Below, piece after piece: positions 58,101-63,778 of a stretch of 64,000 bases of DNA. The notes below the pieces were generated by a model that was given only the letters and a program-made list of their open reading frames with translations, did not search any database and had not been told where the DNA came from. Numbering within the stretch: position 1 is the stretch's first letter; each line of letters starts with the position of its first letter. The DNA is taken from NCBI RefSeq assembly GCF_000003815.2, contig NC_049979.1, forward strand, positions 2,513,616 to 2,577,615. Reading direction: 5' to 3'. Source of the DNA: Branchiostoma floridae (Eukaryota > Chordata > Leptocardii > Amphioxiformes > Branchiostomatidae). Both the position numbers and the translations under genes were made by a program.

Positions 58101-60549
58101 CTACGCTTTAACCCATGTTTATCATAAAGATATATCAAAAATTGCATCAGAAGGAATTTACTTTGTAATAAAGAATAATGCATACTCATTGTGGGTCAAA
58201 AAGTTGTACAATACCGGTTTATTGTGCCAATAATTCATCTGACATAGATTATGTTAATGAGGTAAATTTCCAATATCTCCCTACACTGGGGGATTATTTT
58301 AGAGGGTAAAACTTATTAATTAGTTTAGAGGGTAAAACTTCACTGGAATGGATTCATCATTCTTTAATTGTAAAAATAAAACAACGTTTATTTTTGCATT
58401 TTGCGACTTGCAGTCTATGCCATACATTTCTATACCTTTAAAACGAGGTCTTCAGAACATGTAATGGTTAGCTCAGTGGTAAAGTTTCAACTTTCTTTTT
58501 TTTTAATTTTTTTTTTACACCATTAAAGTACTAGTAAACAATACTTTTGTCTTTTGACCAGAACATGTGGGAATTTCTGTTGTAGTTCTGCATTTTTCCG
58601 CTGTTGGGATATTTGAATGAACGAACAGACATGTACATGTAGGGTATATGTCGTTCTAACTTTCATTAAAATGCCCATACAACATCTATATCACATAATT
58701 GCACGAGAAGAAACTGATTTTCTCCAAAATAATTGCATCCTGTATGACAAAAAGTTTCACTAAACATGTTCATTCTTATATTCCTGGACAAACCTCATTT
58801 GCATATTGGTGAATCTCTCCATGCGACCATATCAGATTTAGTTACTCTATTTCTATTTACATGACATTCTAATAACTAGAAAAACGTTCACACATGCAAA
58901 CCTTAGCAAAATGTCAGCTTTTTTAAAGCACTTGTTCTGGTTGTTTCTGATTATTTTGATGTGATCCTCATGTTTATGAACACTGGTGAAGCGCCGAGGT
59001 ACCTTTTCCTGACGAAATCCCTACTACCCGGCAAGATACAGCTTTTTTTAAAGCACTTGTTTTGTCTGGACTCAGATGCACCTTCGTATTTATTCCAACA
59101 TGATCTGGAGTGCGTCGATCACGCTATCAGGACGCGTAGTATGCGCAAAGCGATTGCAGAACGCACGGTACTAAATCGTGATCTATGTGTGCATTCGTTA
59201 TACGGTCGCTCATGGTGCGTTGTGTCTGCGCTGTAAGAACGCTATGTACTCGCAATACCGCGATATCCGCGTATTACTGCGTATAAAGCGCAAACATGTA
59301 GCGTCTTCATAGCGCAATTGACCGACGTGGGACCACTGTATTGCGCATCCATAACGTTTTGGGCACCAAACTGCGTACGAATGATAGTTTTGTGCATGTC
59401 CAAAACTATCAGGCGAACTGGGCGTATATTTTCGTTTGCCTGCGTTCGTGAAACTTTCTAAAAACGATTCAGATGCGATAGAGGTGCGACTTGTGCGTGC
59501 GGCCGCGTATTGAAGAAATTAGTCAAAATGTCGAAAAATGTCAAAACGGAACTCATGCGGCATGAAAATATACGCAGGTGTAAACCCACCTTCACACGTT
59601 CTTAAAACACTCATCGCACTTCCAAAACACGTACTATCACACTTCCAACACGCTCAGCATCACACGTTCTAAAGTTAAAACACTCAGTATCACACTTCCA
59701 AAACACGTACTATCACACGTCCAACACACTCAGCGTCACACGTTCTAAACACTCAGTATCACACTTCCAAAACACGCACTATCACACGTCCAACACACTC
59801 GGCATCACACGTTCTAACTGCAGTTTAAACAACTTCTGTTACATTGACATTGGCTTTACAATAGTTCAACATATCAAGCATATTACAGCATTTTCTGTCC
59901 GCTACCAAACCTGCTAAACTTCCATCATATAAAGCATATTTCACCATCTTCTACTCGCTACAAAAGCTAAACTTGTAACATAAAAAACACATTTCAGCAT
60001 TTCCTACCCGCTATAAAAGCTTAAGTTTAACGTTTACCCCAACACAACGAACGTCTGACCCCACTACTACAACCTTTACCATGTTCGACTGACCAACCAG
60101 TTAGGACACGTGACCTGAAGGGCACGTGACCTCGAGGATGGGTCAAAATGGTCACAATTACAACTCTCGTACTTTTCTTTTTATTGAAATCTTGAACACA
60201 GGATCAGGCACGTGTGAAGCATCGTGTTTCCAAATATCATGTTGAAGCGGTAATGAAGCCACAATTTAAAATGAACACAGAAGCACAACTAAACAAATAA
60301 CAGATATTCAAACACAAAAACATACAGCAACAATATAAGAAAAAGTTTTGCAATATTTCAGCCCTCTAAACCCTATGAGGAGCTAGCTAACAGGACGCAG
60401 TACAAAAAGCAATACTATTTTACGTCTTATACATGTTGATCTCTCTCTCTCCCTCTCTTTTCCAGGAGAACCCGTTCTTTAAGGGGGCGAAGCTGCGACA
60501 CGTCGCCGCCAAGAAGTCACCGGAGTTGTCCCGCCAGAAGCGCTACTGA
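28072..60549 (+). CDS. SCG5: Neuroendocrine protein 7B2 (secretogranin V), PC2 chaperone
   Basis: Join of 28072-28282, 30359-30499, 36114-36286, 47209-47283, 47956-48003 and 60466-60549; 732 nt, 243 residues, every intron GT-AG. 7B2 binds pro-PC2 in the secretory pathway, aids its maturation and, through its C-terminal peptide, inhibits it. Residues 1 to about 19 form a signal peptide. Family blocks in order: PRVEYPA (51-57), GPQSI (65-69), HLGPAGNIPN (79-88), PNPPNPCP (106-113), Cys112 and Cys122 (the conserved pair), PDTADFS (127-133). Vertebrate 7B2 (about 210 residues) has one CT peptide with NPYxxG...VVAKKS after a furin site. Here the module occurs twice: residues 176-193 and 218-235, with RRRR (197-200) between them. 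The usual polybasic site before the first copy is absent from this model. Identity is secure; the arrangement of exons 4-6 needs cDNA support. Confidence 0.95.
28368..28655 (+). mobile_element. Retroelement 3' tail in 7B2 intron 1
   Basis: The segment ends CCCTCATGACCTCGTGAATA then AATAAATGTTCAAACAAAT. Similar tails end segments at 2265-2300, 49138-49300 and 53830-53990. No coding part remains. A poly-C run lies near 28410-28422. Confidence 0.5.
28656..29944. other. 7B2 intron 1, no further feature
   Basis: No exon, RNA or repeat was identified in this part of intron 1 beyond poly-C and poly-T runs (29550, 29828). Confidence 0.5.
29945..30075. mobile_element. Hairpin MITE in 7B2 intron 1
   Basis: The left arm AATACAATTCAATCTCTACA then ACTGGAT and the right arm ATCCAGTTGTAGAGATTGAA then TTGTATTTG are near-perfect inverted repeats around a centre at about 30010. 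No coding capacity. Confidence 0.85.
30359..30499 (+). CDS. SCG5: 7B2 exon 2 (HLGPxGNIPN and PPNPCP block)
   Basis: Acceptor CATATTGCAG and donor ACGG|GTAAGG, both phase 1. It encodes residues 71-117, including the invariant HLGPAGNIPN and the proline-rich PNPPNPCP, the region known to be needed for PC2 binding. A SINE begins 36 bp after the donor. Confidence 0.96.
30535..31050 (+). mobile_element. tRNA-derived SINE, family A, split by a MITE
   Basis: The head (TAGTCCAGTGGTTAGCGACC, GTTCGATTCCGGCTGTGTCG) matches the minus-strand copy at 3803-4092. The SINE is interrupted at about 30655 and resumes at GGGACGTTAAGCCGTGGTCC (30877). It then runs to CTGGATCGAGATCAC. It starts 36 bp after the 7B2 exon 2 donor. 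Confidence 0.8.
30655..30872 (+). mobile_element. MITE (TCACATT ends) nested in SINE
   Basis: It begins TCACATTATCCACGATCTTC and ends CGCCAAATGTGA, so the termini are short inverted repeats (TCACATT/AATGTGA). A second copy is at 42518-42731 and a truncated one at 63778-63912. All share GCGAGGCTCGGGCGATTG or near variants. Confidence 0.8.
31138..31600 (+). mobile_element. LINE ORF2 C-terminus with ATTC tail
   Basis: The frame reads TIAKLRISCHRLRMESGRHT then RTPLEQGVCQFCTSNMVEDE and VHLTIDCDMY, a typical non-LTR ORF2 end with CQFC...H...C zinc ligands. The stop is at 31486-31488. The 3' end has AATAAAG and then CATT repeats (31582-31597). This is the best preserved of the LINE ends in the window. 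Confidence 0.85.
31601..32242. other. 7B2 intron 2, no further feature
   Basis: No exon, RNA or repeat recognised. Confidence 0.5.
32243..32503 (-). mobile_element. 5S-rRNA-derived SINE (SINE3-like)
   Basis: On the minus strand the head reads GATCTCGGAAGTTAAGCAAC, then TTTGGATGGGAGACCAACCA and GGGTTGCTGTAG. These match conserved internal parts of 5S rRNA, including its internal promoter region. The body (CCTCGACCACGTTAAACAGC, CTGGCTGGCAAAATAC) ends in ATT/TTA repeats. It is an element, not a 5S gene: the 5S termini are absent. Confidence 0.85.
32504..33039. other. 7B2 intron 2, no further feature
   Basis: No exon or repeat recognised. Confidence 0.5.
33040..33345. repeat. Compound repeat: ACAGAT hexamers in a larger unit
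   Basis: Runs of ATACAGATACAGATACAGAT (longest 33136-33196) are embedded in a larger unit with AAGCTGGTGTGTT, GGCTGAAGGGTGG and CGGCTATACAGATAC, present about four times. Confidence 0.85.
33346..35780. other. 7B2 intron 2, no further feature
   Basis: About 2.4 kb with no supported exon or element. Several open frames of 60-100 codons lack motifs or splice context. Confidence 0.45.
35781..35870. repeat. ATGAT pentanucleotide repeat
   Basis: ATGATATGATATGATATGAT is followed by decayed copies and ATCATCAT. Confidence 0.85.
35898..36079. repeat. Three-copy tandem repeat (about 62 bp) before 7B2 exon 3
   Basis: Units contain TGAATGCGGATC, then GTCGACCCTGGTACTA, then TATGTTTCTGCCCA. The last copy ends 34 bp before the exon 3 coding start, overlapping the branch-point/acceptor neighbourhood. 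Confidence 0.8.
36114..36286 (+). CDS. SCG5: 7B2 exon 3 (second Cys and PDTADFS block)
   Basis: Acceptor CCCCACCCTGCAG and donor CTG|GTAAGG; starts phase 1 and ends phase 0. It encodes residues 118-175 with GC at 121-122 and PDTADFSRLYQAQEE. The Gly/Ala/Tyr/Pro-rich end (145-165) replaces the vertebrate segment before the furin site. Tandem repeats end 34 bp upstream and a MITE begins 29 bp after the exon. Confidence 0.95.
36315..36627. mobile_element. MITE family G, composite copy
   Basis: It starts TAGGCTAACGTCACATTTCC, includes an internal CCCGAAAGCTGCCCGTCCGG arm, then continues with another internal part to GGAAATGTGACGTTAACCTT. The extra internal arm suggests one copy inserted in or recombined with another. 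It begins 29 bp after 7B2 exon 3. Confidence 0.8.
36632..36900. mobile_element. MITE family G, adjacent copy
   Basis: Left end TAGGTCCCAATTCTCAACCC then GGGGCCCGGCCGGGCAGC; right end CCCGGCCGGGCCCCGGCTTG then GAAATGCGACGTAGGCCCTA. It lies next to the preceding copy, separated by a few bases. Confidence 0.85.
36901..39738. other. 7B2 intron 3, first part
   Basis: No exon found. A retroelement-like tail (TGTACTTTGTTGATGAATAA then ATAAATAAAAATTAAAAAT) ends near 39430. Poly-G at 38644-38655 and poly-T at 39591-39606. I looked here for a small exon with a polybasic site and found none convincing. Confidence 0.45.
39739..40049. mobile_element. hAT-type MITE with 8-bp target duplication
   Basis: The ends are CAGGGCTCGAAATAC and GTATTTCCAGCCCT, inverted repeats of about 14 bp with one mismatch. 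They are flanked by identical ACCTTTAA at 39731-39738 and 40050-40057. An 8-bp duplication and CAGGG-type ends are diagnostic of hAT transposition. The interior has CTGCACTGGTCCATGT and ACCTGCACTAGTGCACG arms and no transposase. Confidence 0.9.
40058..41465. other. 7B2 intron 3, middle part
   Basis: No exon or element is supported. Poly-G at 40741-40754. Confidence 0.45.
41466..42203. repeat. 19-bp satellite, about 39 copies
   Basis: The unit is CCTTAAGAAAAGGCATCCA, with G/A variation after CTTAAG and occasional ATCC/ACCC or TATCC variants. Every full unit carries the palindrome CTTAAG. The array is about 740 bp, homogeneous, and lies in 7B2 intron 3. Confidence 0.97.
42262..42427. mobile_element. 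MITE family G, degraded copy with TA run
   Basis: The right arm (AAAACCCCGGTTTGGAAATG then TGACGTTAGCCTA) is intact. The left side is replaced by GGCCCGTCCGGCGACC-like sequence and a TA dinucleotide run (42305-42333). Confidence 0.65.
42518..42731 (+). mobile_element. MITE (TCACATT ends), full copy
   Basis: TCACATTATCTACGATCTTC to CGCCAAATGTGA, about 85-90% identical by eye to the copy nested in the SINE at 30655-30872. Confidence 0.85.
42732..43629. other. 7B2 intron 3, no further feature
   Basis: No exon or repeat is supported. Confidence 0.45.
43630..43770 (-). mobile_element. LINE ORF2 fragment
   Basis: TTATAGTGGAGATAAAAGAA, then ATGATCGATGGTTTGTCTAG and GAATATGAACTTTTGTACAG, closely matches 46403-46490 inside the LINE relic on the minus strand. 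The rest of that element is missing. Confidence 0.7.
44159..44340 (-). mobile_element. LINE 3' untranslated end with CAT tail
   Basis: On the minus strand an AATAAAGTTCATCATCATCA tail ends near 44166, and GTACCATGTACAAATGTCGA lies upstream of it. No coding part was recognised. Confidence 0.55.
44547..44858 (-). mobile_element. LINE ORF2 C-terminus
   Basis: The minus strand reads RTPLEQRTCQFCSLGKVEDE then VHF, with a frameshift after the zinc motif, and ends with an AATAAAAGTCTTCATCAAC-type 3' end. It is the same family as the plus-strand copy at 31138-31600 (TPLEQ, CQFC, VEDEVH). Confidence 0.75.
44859..46263. other. 7B2 intron 3, late part
   Basis: No exon is supported. A 39-bp segment at 45346-45384 repeats 44378-44416 (see findings). 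Poly-C/CA tract at 45402-45423. Confidence 0.45.
46264..46656 (-). mobile_element. LINE 3' end (ORF2 C-terminus, AATG tail)
   Basis: The minus strand reads SSVEKFIFLMQLDKPSI and SFISTITEERGGVEF, aligning with STDKFILLMRFDKPTI and SYIFTITKKREEAEL of the copy at 31138-31600. The low-coordinate end is the 3' tail, AATGAATGAAGACCTTTATT as written on the plus strand. Confidence 0.8.
46657..47208. other. 7B2 intron 3, end
   Basis: GC-rich stretch (46800-47100) with no supported exon, then poly-C and poly-T (47173-47201) forming the pyrimidine tract of exon 4. Confidence 0.5.
47209..47283 (+). CDS. SCG5: 7B2 exon 4: first CT-peptide module
   Basis: Acceptor TTTTTCTTGAAG and donor AGG|GTAAGT; 75 bp, symmetric phase 0. 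It encodes NPYRAGEKREAVVAKKSPLY then LRRRR. The NPY...VVAKKS spacing is the same as in vertebrate CT peptides. The exon ends exactly at a tetrabasic furin-type site. Being symmetric, it could be skipped without a frameshift. Confidence 0.92.
47956..48003 (+). CDS. SCG5: 7B2 exon 5: acidic linker
   Basis: Acceptor CTCCTCACAG and donor GAG|GTAAGT; 48 bp, symmetric phase 0. It encodes 16 residues, SAGTDSAVAMETDERE, a mildly acidic spacer that starts with Ser directly after RRRR, as the vertebrate CT peptide does. The frame and both consensus splice sites support it, but so short an exon needs transcript confirmation. Confidence 0.75.
48004..49137. other. 7B2 intron 5, first part
   Basis: No further exon or element is supported. 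Confidence 0.45.
49371..49530. mobile_element. Full hairpin MITE (CTCCAAGCAGATCCTACGG family)
   Basis: Left arm TAATCTCCAAGCAGATCCTA, then CGGTGCCATACGATAGTATC and AAAGCTGGCCAAGG; right arm is its reverse complement, ending TAGGATCTGCTTGGAGATTA. Arms are about 70 bp with few mismatches. Other copies: 3190-3266 (half), 52313-52491, 63936-63968 (end only). Confidence 0.9.
49600..49925. mobile_element. Imperfect palindromic element with nested duplications
   Basis: Arms such as ACTAGCCTGGTATTCAGCCG and CGGCTGGATACCTGGCTAGG are inverted about a centre near 49782. The outer GCGATAGCCTGAG and its complement CTCAGGCTATCGC are also inverted. The right side repeats GCACTCAGGCTATC twice, so one arm is partly duplicated. 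Confidence 0.7.
50063..50726. repeat. GC-rich tandem repeat, unit about 82-90 bp, eight copies
   Basis: Units contain GTAACCGCCGCGTTTTCACA, then GCGCACGTGTGACAACACCG and TGTGCAGGCCCAC. Each unit has an E-box CACGTG. Long minus-strand frames rich in Val-Leu-Ser-His-Val-Arg-Cys-Glu are by-products of the repeat. Confidence 0.92.
51050..51175 (-). mobile_element. tRNA-derived SINE head, minus strand
   Basis: The minus strand has TAGTTCGAGTCCTGTCATGC (B-box-like) downstream of GGGTGGCGTAACTACAGGG (A-box-like), then ATCTTGTGACATCGGGAAAA. It is similar in plan to the plus-strand SINE at 51205. Confidence 0.55.
51205..51552 (+). mobile_element. tRNA-derived SINE with AAACC tail
   Basis: Head ATGGCGCAGCGAGTTTAGCT and GTGAGTTCGAAGCCTGCCG (A- and B-box-like). 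Body TTGTGCCATTGGGAAAGACA then CTTTACATGGCTTTCCTCAC, a common invertebrate SINE body. 3' tail AACCAAACCAAACC at 51538-51551. Confidence 0.75.
51655..52175. repeat. 40-bp minisatellite, about 13 copies
   Basis: The unit is GATGAGCCCGCTGATGACCC then GCTCCCCGACACCCGAGCCA, with G/C and GG/GA variants. It is very homogeneous. Forty is not a multiple of three, so long minus-strand frames arise in all three phases and are not genes. Confidence 0.96.
52313..52491. mobile_element. Hairpin MITE (CTCCAAGCAGATCCTACGG family), diverged copy
   Basis: Left TAGTCTCCAAGCAGATCCTA then CGGTAGCATAAGATAGTATC; right GGTACTATCTTATGCCATTG then TAGGATCGGCTTGGA. Confidence 0.8.
52537..52784. mobile_element. Palindromic MITE (CAGGACTGAGATA ends)
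   Basis: Left CAGGACTGAGATATTAGCCT then GGGTACC and ATTCTATTTCTACC; right GGTAGAAATAGGATGGTAAC then CAGGCTAG and TATCTCAGTCCTG. Internal AGCCTGG arms are nested. Confidence 0.75.
52785..53540. other. 7B2 intron 5, no further feature
   Basis: GC-rich stretch (52970-53240). Direct repeats of CCCTCCCGTATAAAC-type sequence occur at 53226, 53327 and 53389. No exon is supported. Confidence 0.45.
53546..53740. repeat. CACT and CA simple repeats
   Basis: CACTCACT with CGCACT interruptions changes to CACACACGCACG. Frames rich in Ser-Leu-Thr-His are by-products. Confidence 0.95.
54050..54850. repeat. Tandem repeat, unit about 125 bp, six to seven copies
   Basis: Units contain GGTCCGCTGGAGATGGACCG, then TAGCGATCTTTACTTCCCAA, CTTCAGGTGTTCTATGTTTT and CTTCCGGGTGTGAATTTACA. 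The longer units carry an extra AAGACATCT. Starts near 54050, 54175, 54299, 54436, 54564, 54691 and 54814. Confidence 0.9.
55107..55325. repeat. CA-rich microsatellite
   Basis: CACACACA with GCA, ATGCATA and AGACACACGCA interruptions. Frames on both strands are by-products. Confidence 0.95.
55326..55993. other. 7B2 intron 5, no further feature
   Basis: No exon or element is supported. Confidence 0.45.
55994..56174. mobile_element. Palindromic MITE (CAAGCAGAGGTTAGGCTCC family), second copy
   Basis: Left ACTCTTCAAGCAGAGGTTAG then GCTCCGGCTG; right AACCTCTGCTTGGAGAGT. The interior TTGTACCGATTTCGTTCTGT and AAACGGTACAAAACAGAAAG match the copy at 22821. GTCGGAGAAC occurs close to both ends (55986 and 56178), a possible target duplication. 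Confidence 0.8.
56341..56871. repeat. 68-bp tandem repeat, left part
   Basis: The unit reads CACTCAGCATCACACGTTCT, then AAACACTCAGTATCACACTT and CCAAAACACGCACTATCACA then CGTCCAACA. About eight copies precede the transposon that splits the array. Confidence 0.92.
56872..59591. mobile_element. 2.72-kb DNA transposon, non-autonomous, TCA target duplication
   Basis: The two ends share a perfect 29-bp inverted repeat starting AGGTGGGTTTACACCTGCGT. Inner parts (GAGTTCCG, AATACGCGGCCG) are also inverted. TCA flanks both sides (56869-56871 and 59592-59594), and removing the element rejoins the 68-bp array exactly. Subterminal regions are rich in TGCG/CGCA words. The longest internal frames are near 90 codons with no transposase motif, so it is probably defective. 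A 3-bp duplication suggests a PIF/Harbinger-like mechanism, but TCA is not the usual TWA. Confidence 0.9.
59592..59818. repeat. 68-bp tandem repeat, right part
   Basis: Continuation of the array at 56341-56871 with the same unit, about three more copies. Confidence 0.9.
59819..60465. other. 7B2 intron 5, end
   Basis: Three diverged repeats of TACCCGCTATAAAAGCTTAA-like sequence (59900-60020). A CT-rich tract (60440-60463) forms the exon 6 acceptor. No other exon. Confidence 0.55.
60466..60549 (+). CDS. SCG5: 7B2 exon 6: second CT-peptide module and stop
   Basis: Acceptor CTCTCTTTTCCAG, phase 0, stop TGA at 60547-60549. It encodes ENPFFKGAKLRHVAAKKSPE then LSRQKRY. NPF...VAAKKS keeps the same residue spacing as exon 4 and as vertebrate 7B2. 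It ends with a KR dibasic followed by Tyr. Confidence 0.93.
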   Translation, partial: ENPFFKGAKLRHVAAKKSPELSRQKRY

Positions 60550-61204
60550 GGGGGGACCCGCGATGGGGGAGGGGGGCGGCTCGTCATACATCACTCCTCC
60601 TCTCGACCCTACGAGCTACAGACGTCCCGGGTTAACTTGAGTCGTTGCCACATACCGTCCCACATAACTGTCAATCACTTCTTATCTCCATAATACTGCC
60701 CGCTTTCGATTTTGGAAAGACTCCAGAAGTTTTGGCACCCGTTAGGAAGTCGTTGGAGTGGAATAGATGTATCAAAGTTAAAGACGTCATACGATACCAT
60801 AATGTCGAGTCCAGTGACCTCTTAGAGGACACGTTAGGTCAACTTGAACTTGAAATGAAAGACTTCCGACGCGGCGTCATTGAAATTTCAGAGGAAACGT
60901 TCAGAAGATTTAAAGAGGCCAGTATTTTATTTATCGTAATGAGACTCGGGTGCGTGTCGGCTATGTTAGTTATGCCATAGAAATTTCCCGCTCTCACTCC
61001 AGACAAATTACCACGGATCACGATCGCACCGGAGGGTTCGGGACAGACGTCACTCTGACGCCACGGTCAAGGGTAGAACTAGCCTCTACCAGGCTGCTTT
61101 GGAGGCTCAAGAAATAGCAGAAATCAGTCTGGAAAATGTGGTGTCCATAGATTCGGTTGGCCATTTCTAATAGACTGTCGCCAAGTTCGAGAGGTCAGTC
61201 ATGC
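60550..61204 (+). other. Probable 7B2 3' UTR
   Basis: No AATAAA is seen in this stretch. An in-phase open stretch of 111 codons (60645-60980) lies here but shows no family motif and no splice context. It is best read as 3' UTR. Confidence 0.5.
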
Positions 61205-61352
61205 ACTCTCCAATTAGAGGTTAGGCTCTTTCTTGTTTCGGACGTCTTTTGGAGACATCATGAACACAAAAGGAAAAGCTAATTATAAAGACCGACAAAA
61301 ACACAATAAAAAGACGTCCAAAACAAACTGGAGCCCAACCTCTGAAGAATAA
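61205..61352. mobile_element. Palindromic MITE (CAAGCAGAGGTTAGGCTCC family), third copy
   Basis: Left ACTCTCCAATTAGAGGTTAG then GCTC and GGACGTCTTTTGG; right AAAAAGACGTCCAAAACAAA then CTGGAGCCCAACCTCTG. It contains AATAAA at 61305-61310, the first such hexamer downstream of the 7B2 stop codon. Confidence 0.7.
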
Positions 61353-61899
61353 GCCTTAGCTGAGATGAAAAAGCTCACACGACAAATCATAAATGATGAA
61401 CGAACGGTTTGTTTATCTGCATCAAATGGCAAGACAATCATAAAATGCCAGTCGTTATGGGCTGAATCGATCATGATTTACCACAATACATTGAAAAAGT
61501 ACAAAGACTGACATTTATTGTAACACCGATACAACTTAATCGATTTCACCTAATAGAACTCACCATATTTGTCCAATTTCTACTATTGCTCAACACCCTT
61601 AGCAGCCTGGTTTAGATGCAGATTTGACTGATGAGATACTAAAATGGAAAATCAGTCGCTTTCGTCATGTGTTCGTTGCTTTGTTATTACCTGTGGTCAG
61701 TGTTTGATGTAGTAAATGATATAACTAATATAAAGTATTTTATGAGAATAGAAGTTCCAAATATGCAGTATGTCCAGAACAAACTGTGACTATCAGAACG
61801 AATTGAGTATTGAGTGTCTGACAAGCGACGTATGACCATGGACGTACATCGAGAAGCCCTACCGTAGGTTTCCCTTTAATTAAAGGTCCATTATATCAT
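61353..61899. other. Intergenic, no gene seen
   Basis: No gene or repeat is supported. Confidence 0.45.
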
Positions 61900-62105
61900 G
61901 TTACGCTAGCTCACATCTATCCGTGAGGTAACCTTTATCCGTTGTATTTAACAGGGTATTAAAGAATGTCAAGTCTACTGACGGTGGTTCAAAGATATCA
62001 TTTTTTTTTCAAAATATTGCGGTTTGGAAACAATATCCGACATCCCTACTTTCAAACACAACGGATATAGGTTACCCCGTGGATAAAGGTGAGCTAACGT
62101 TAACG
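61900..62105. mobile_element. Palindromic MITE (GTTAGCTCAC ends)
   Basis: Left TTACGCTAGCTCACATCTAT then CCGTGAGGTAACCTTTATCC; right GGATATAGGTTACCCCGTGG then ATAAAGGTGAGCTAACG. The arms are inverted over about 45 bp with mismatches. Confidence 0.8.
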
Positions 62106-62275
62106 TTTTGGCCTCGAAATTGAAAACATTCTCGAGAACAATAAGCCTTCGTGTGAATTCCGTATTTCTGGTATTCGTGAACTGTGCAAAAACAAGATTC
62201 ACAAGTTAGGAAATGTGACGTTTGCCATTGGGGACTATTTGTCGAAAATAAACTTAACTGAATTCGACTTTTGCT

Positions 62276-62375
62276 NNNNNNNNNNNNNNNNNNNNNNNNN
62301 NNNNNNNNNNNNNNNNNNNNNNNNNNNNNNNNNNNNNNNNNNNNNNNNNNNNNNNNNNNNNNNNNNNNNNNNNNN
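62276..62375. other. Assembly gap (100 N)
   Basis: Exactly 100 N, a conventional placeholder length, so the true gap size is unknown. Confidence 0.99.
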
Positions 62376-62690
62376 GTTATCACACGATTTTCACGATATT
62401 CATCAGCCTTGGCTGGGCGTAAACGTGCAGAAGTTTACAACTATCATCTATCTTTCTCAGTCCAGTGTTTAAGTATTGATGATTATCCGAGAAAGATACT
62501 CGCCAAACGACACCTTCTACTAAACAGAAATGTCTGTTGTTATGACGTTGCCATGGCTACATGTCGCTCAGTAGTTGTTTTCTCGGCTGTATGTAACTTT
62601 TCTTCGTAGCACCAGGGATGGACCTTAGAAGAAATATAAATACGTGGAGAAACCTTTCTGAGAGTTTCCCTCAGTATGTTACTGTGTGTC

Positions 62691-62692
62691 AC

Positions 62693-62728
<36 letters not shown>

Positions 62729-62952
62729 TGTGTGTGTCTGCGTGTGCGTGTGCGCGCGCGCGCGCACGTGCGTGCATGCGTATAAGTAGGTGAGCGAGTG
62801 AGAGTGAGTGAGTGAGTGAGTGAGAGTGAGTGAGTGAGTGAGTGAGTGTGTGAGTGAGTGAGTGAGTGAGTGAGCGAGTGAGCCAGTGAGTCAGTGAATG
62901 AGTCAGTGAATGAGTGAGTGAGAGAGTGAGTGAGTGAGTGAGTGAGTGAGTA
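62691..62952. repeat. TG, GCGC and GAGT simple repeats
   Basis: TG run, then GCGCGCGC, then GAGTGAGTGAGT with interruptions to 62952. Confidence 0.95.
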
Positions 62953-63145
62953 GGAAGGGTCGAGTACTGGTCTTGACGACTCAATCTATTTCTGTCTTTC
63001 CTCGGAGAGTGACGCACGGTACAGACATCCAGCCCCTGTCCCAGATACGCGCCCAGCCAAGCCCCCGCGGCGAGGGAAGAACAGACAACGCCAGTCAAAC
63101 GGCAGGGAGCCCGCTCCCCTGACGCCTCGCCTCGTGTCGTCCCTT

Positions 63146-63464
63146 AAGCTAAGGGCACAACCTGCCGTACGTGCCAAAACGTGGGCAATCTTTTGGGATC
63201 CGTATGTGGTAGGTACTGCCTCCGTACGAACTCGTAGCGAATCCGACGGATTTTGAAGCACGCAGAAACGCCGTAGAACTTTACGTGCAGGCAAAACTTT
63301 GTGTGCCATCGAGCTGCGGATTCGCCCCCCGTACGTGCCAGTACGGGCGTCGTGCCTGCCATGTACAGCCTAAACGTTTGCAGAAATACGTGGCGGGCGT
63401 GGCCTCCCCTCCCAACAAAAAACGTACGGACAAATTGCACGTACGGCGGGCTGTGCCCTTAGCT
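63146..63464. mobile_element. GC-rich MITE (AAGCTAAGGGCACA ends)
   Basis: The left end AAGCTAAGGGCACAACCTGC then CGTACGTGC and the right end GCACGTACGGCGGGCTGTGC then CCTTAGCTT are inverted over about 29 bp. The interior has many TACGTGC/GCACGTA words and a CGTACGTGCCAGTACGGGCG centre. No transposase. Confidence 0.85.
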
Positions 63465-63734
63465 TTGACGCCGCGGGGCGCCCCACCCTGACGCCACGGT
63501 GTGCGTCTCGGAATGAAGTTTAAGTCCACAGAACTTCCCTACAGTTCGGCTCAGGTGTTCCCGGGAACGTAAATCCTGGGAGGAGCCGTGACGAATCGGT
63601 TCGGTAATGTTGGCCTTCCGAAATCGCCCACCGGTTCCCACCCTGTACAAGCTCCTATCCGCTCCTACGTTCGCTGGCATGTCACTCATCTACTCACTCT
63701 CATCAAGGACGTTATAAAATGGCCTTCTTGCTCT

Positions 63735-63778
63735 CATTCACTCACTCACTCACTCACTCTCATTCATTCATTCACTCA
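63735..63778. repeat. CACT/CATT tetranucleotide repeat
   Basis: Short run of CACTCACTCACT then CATTCATTCATT. Confidence 0.9.

Noticed and set aside
58465-58492. tRNA-like GTTAGCTCAGTGGTAAAG
   Set aside because: A-box-like only; no B box or cloverleaf follows.
60645-60980. 111-codon open frame downstream of the 7B2 stop
   Set aside because: Plausible composition but no motif, no splice context and a position in the probable 3' UTR.
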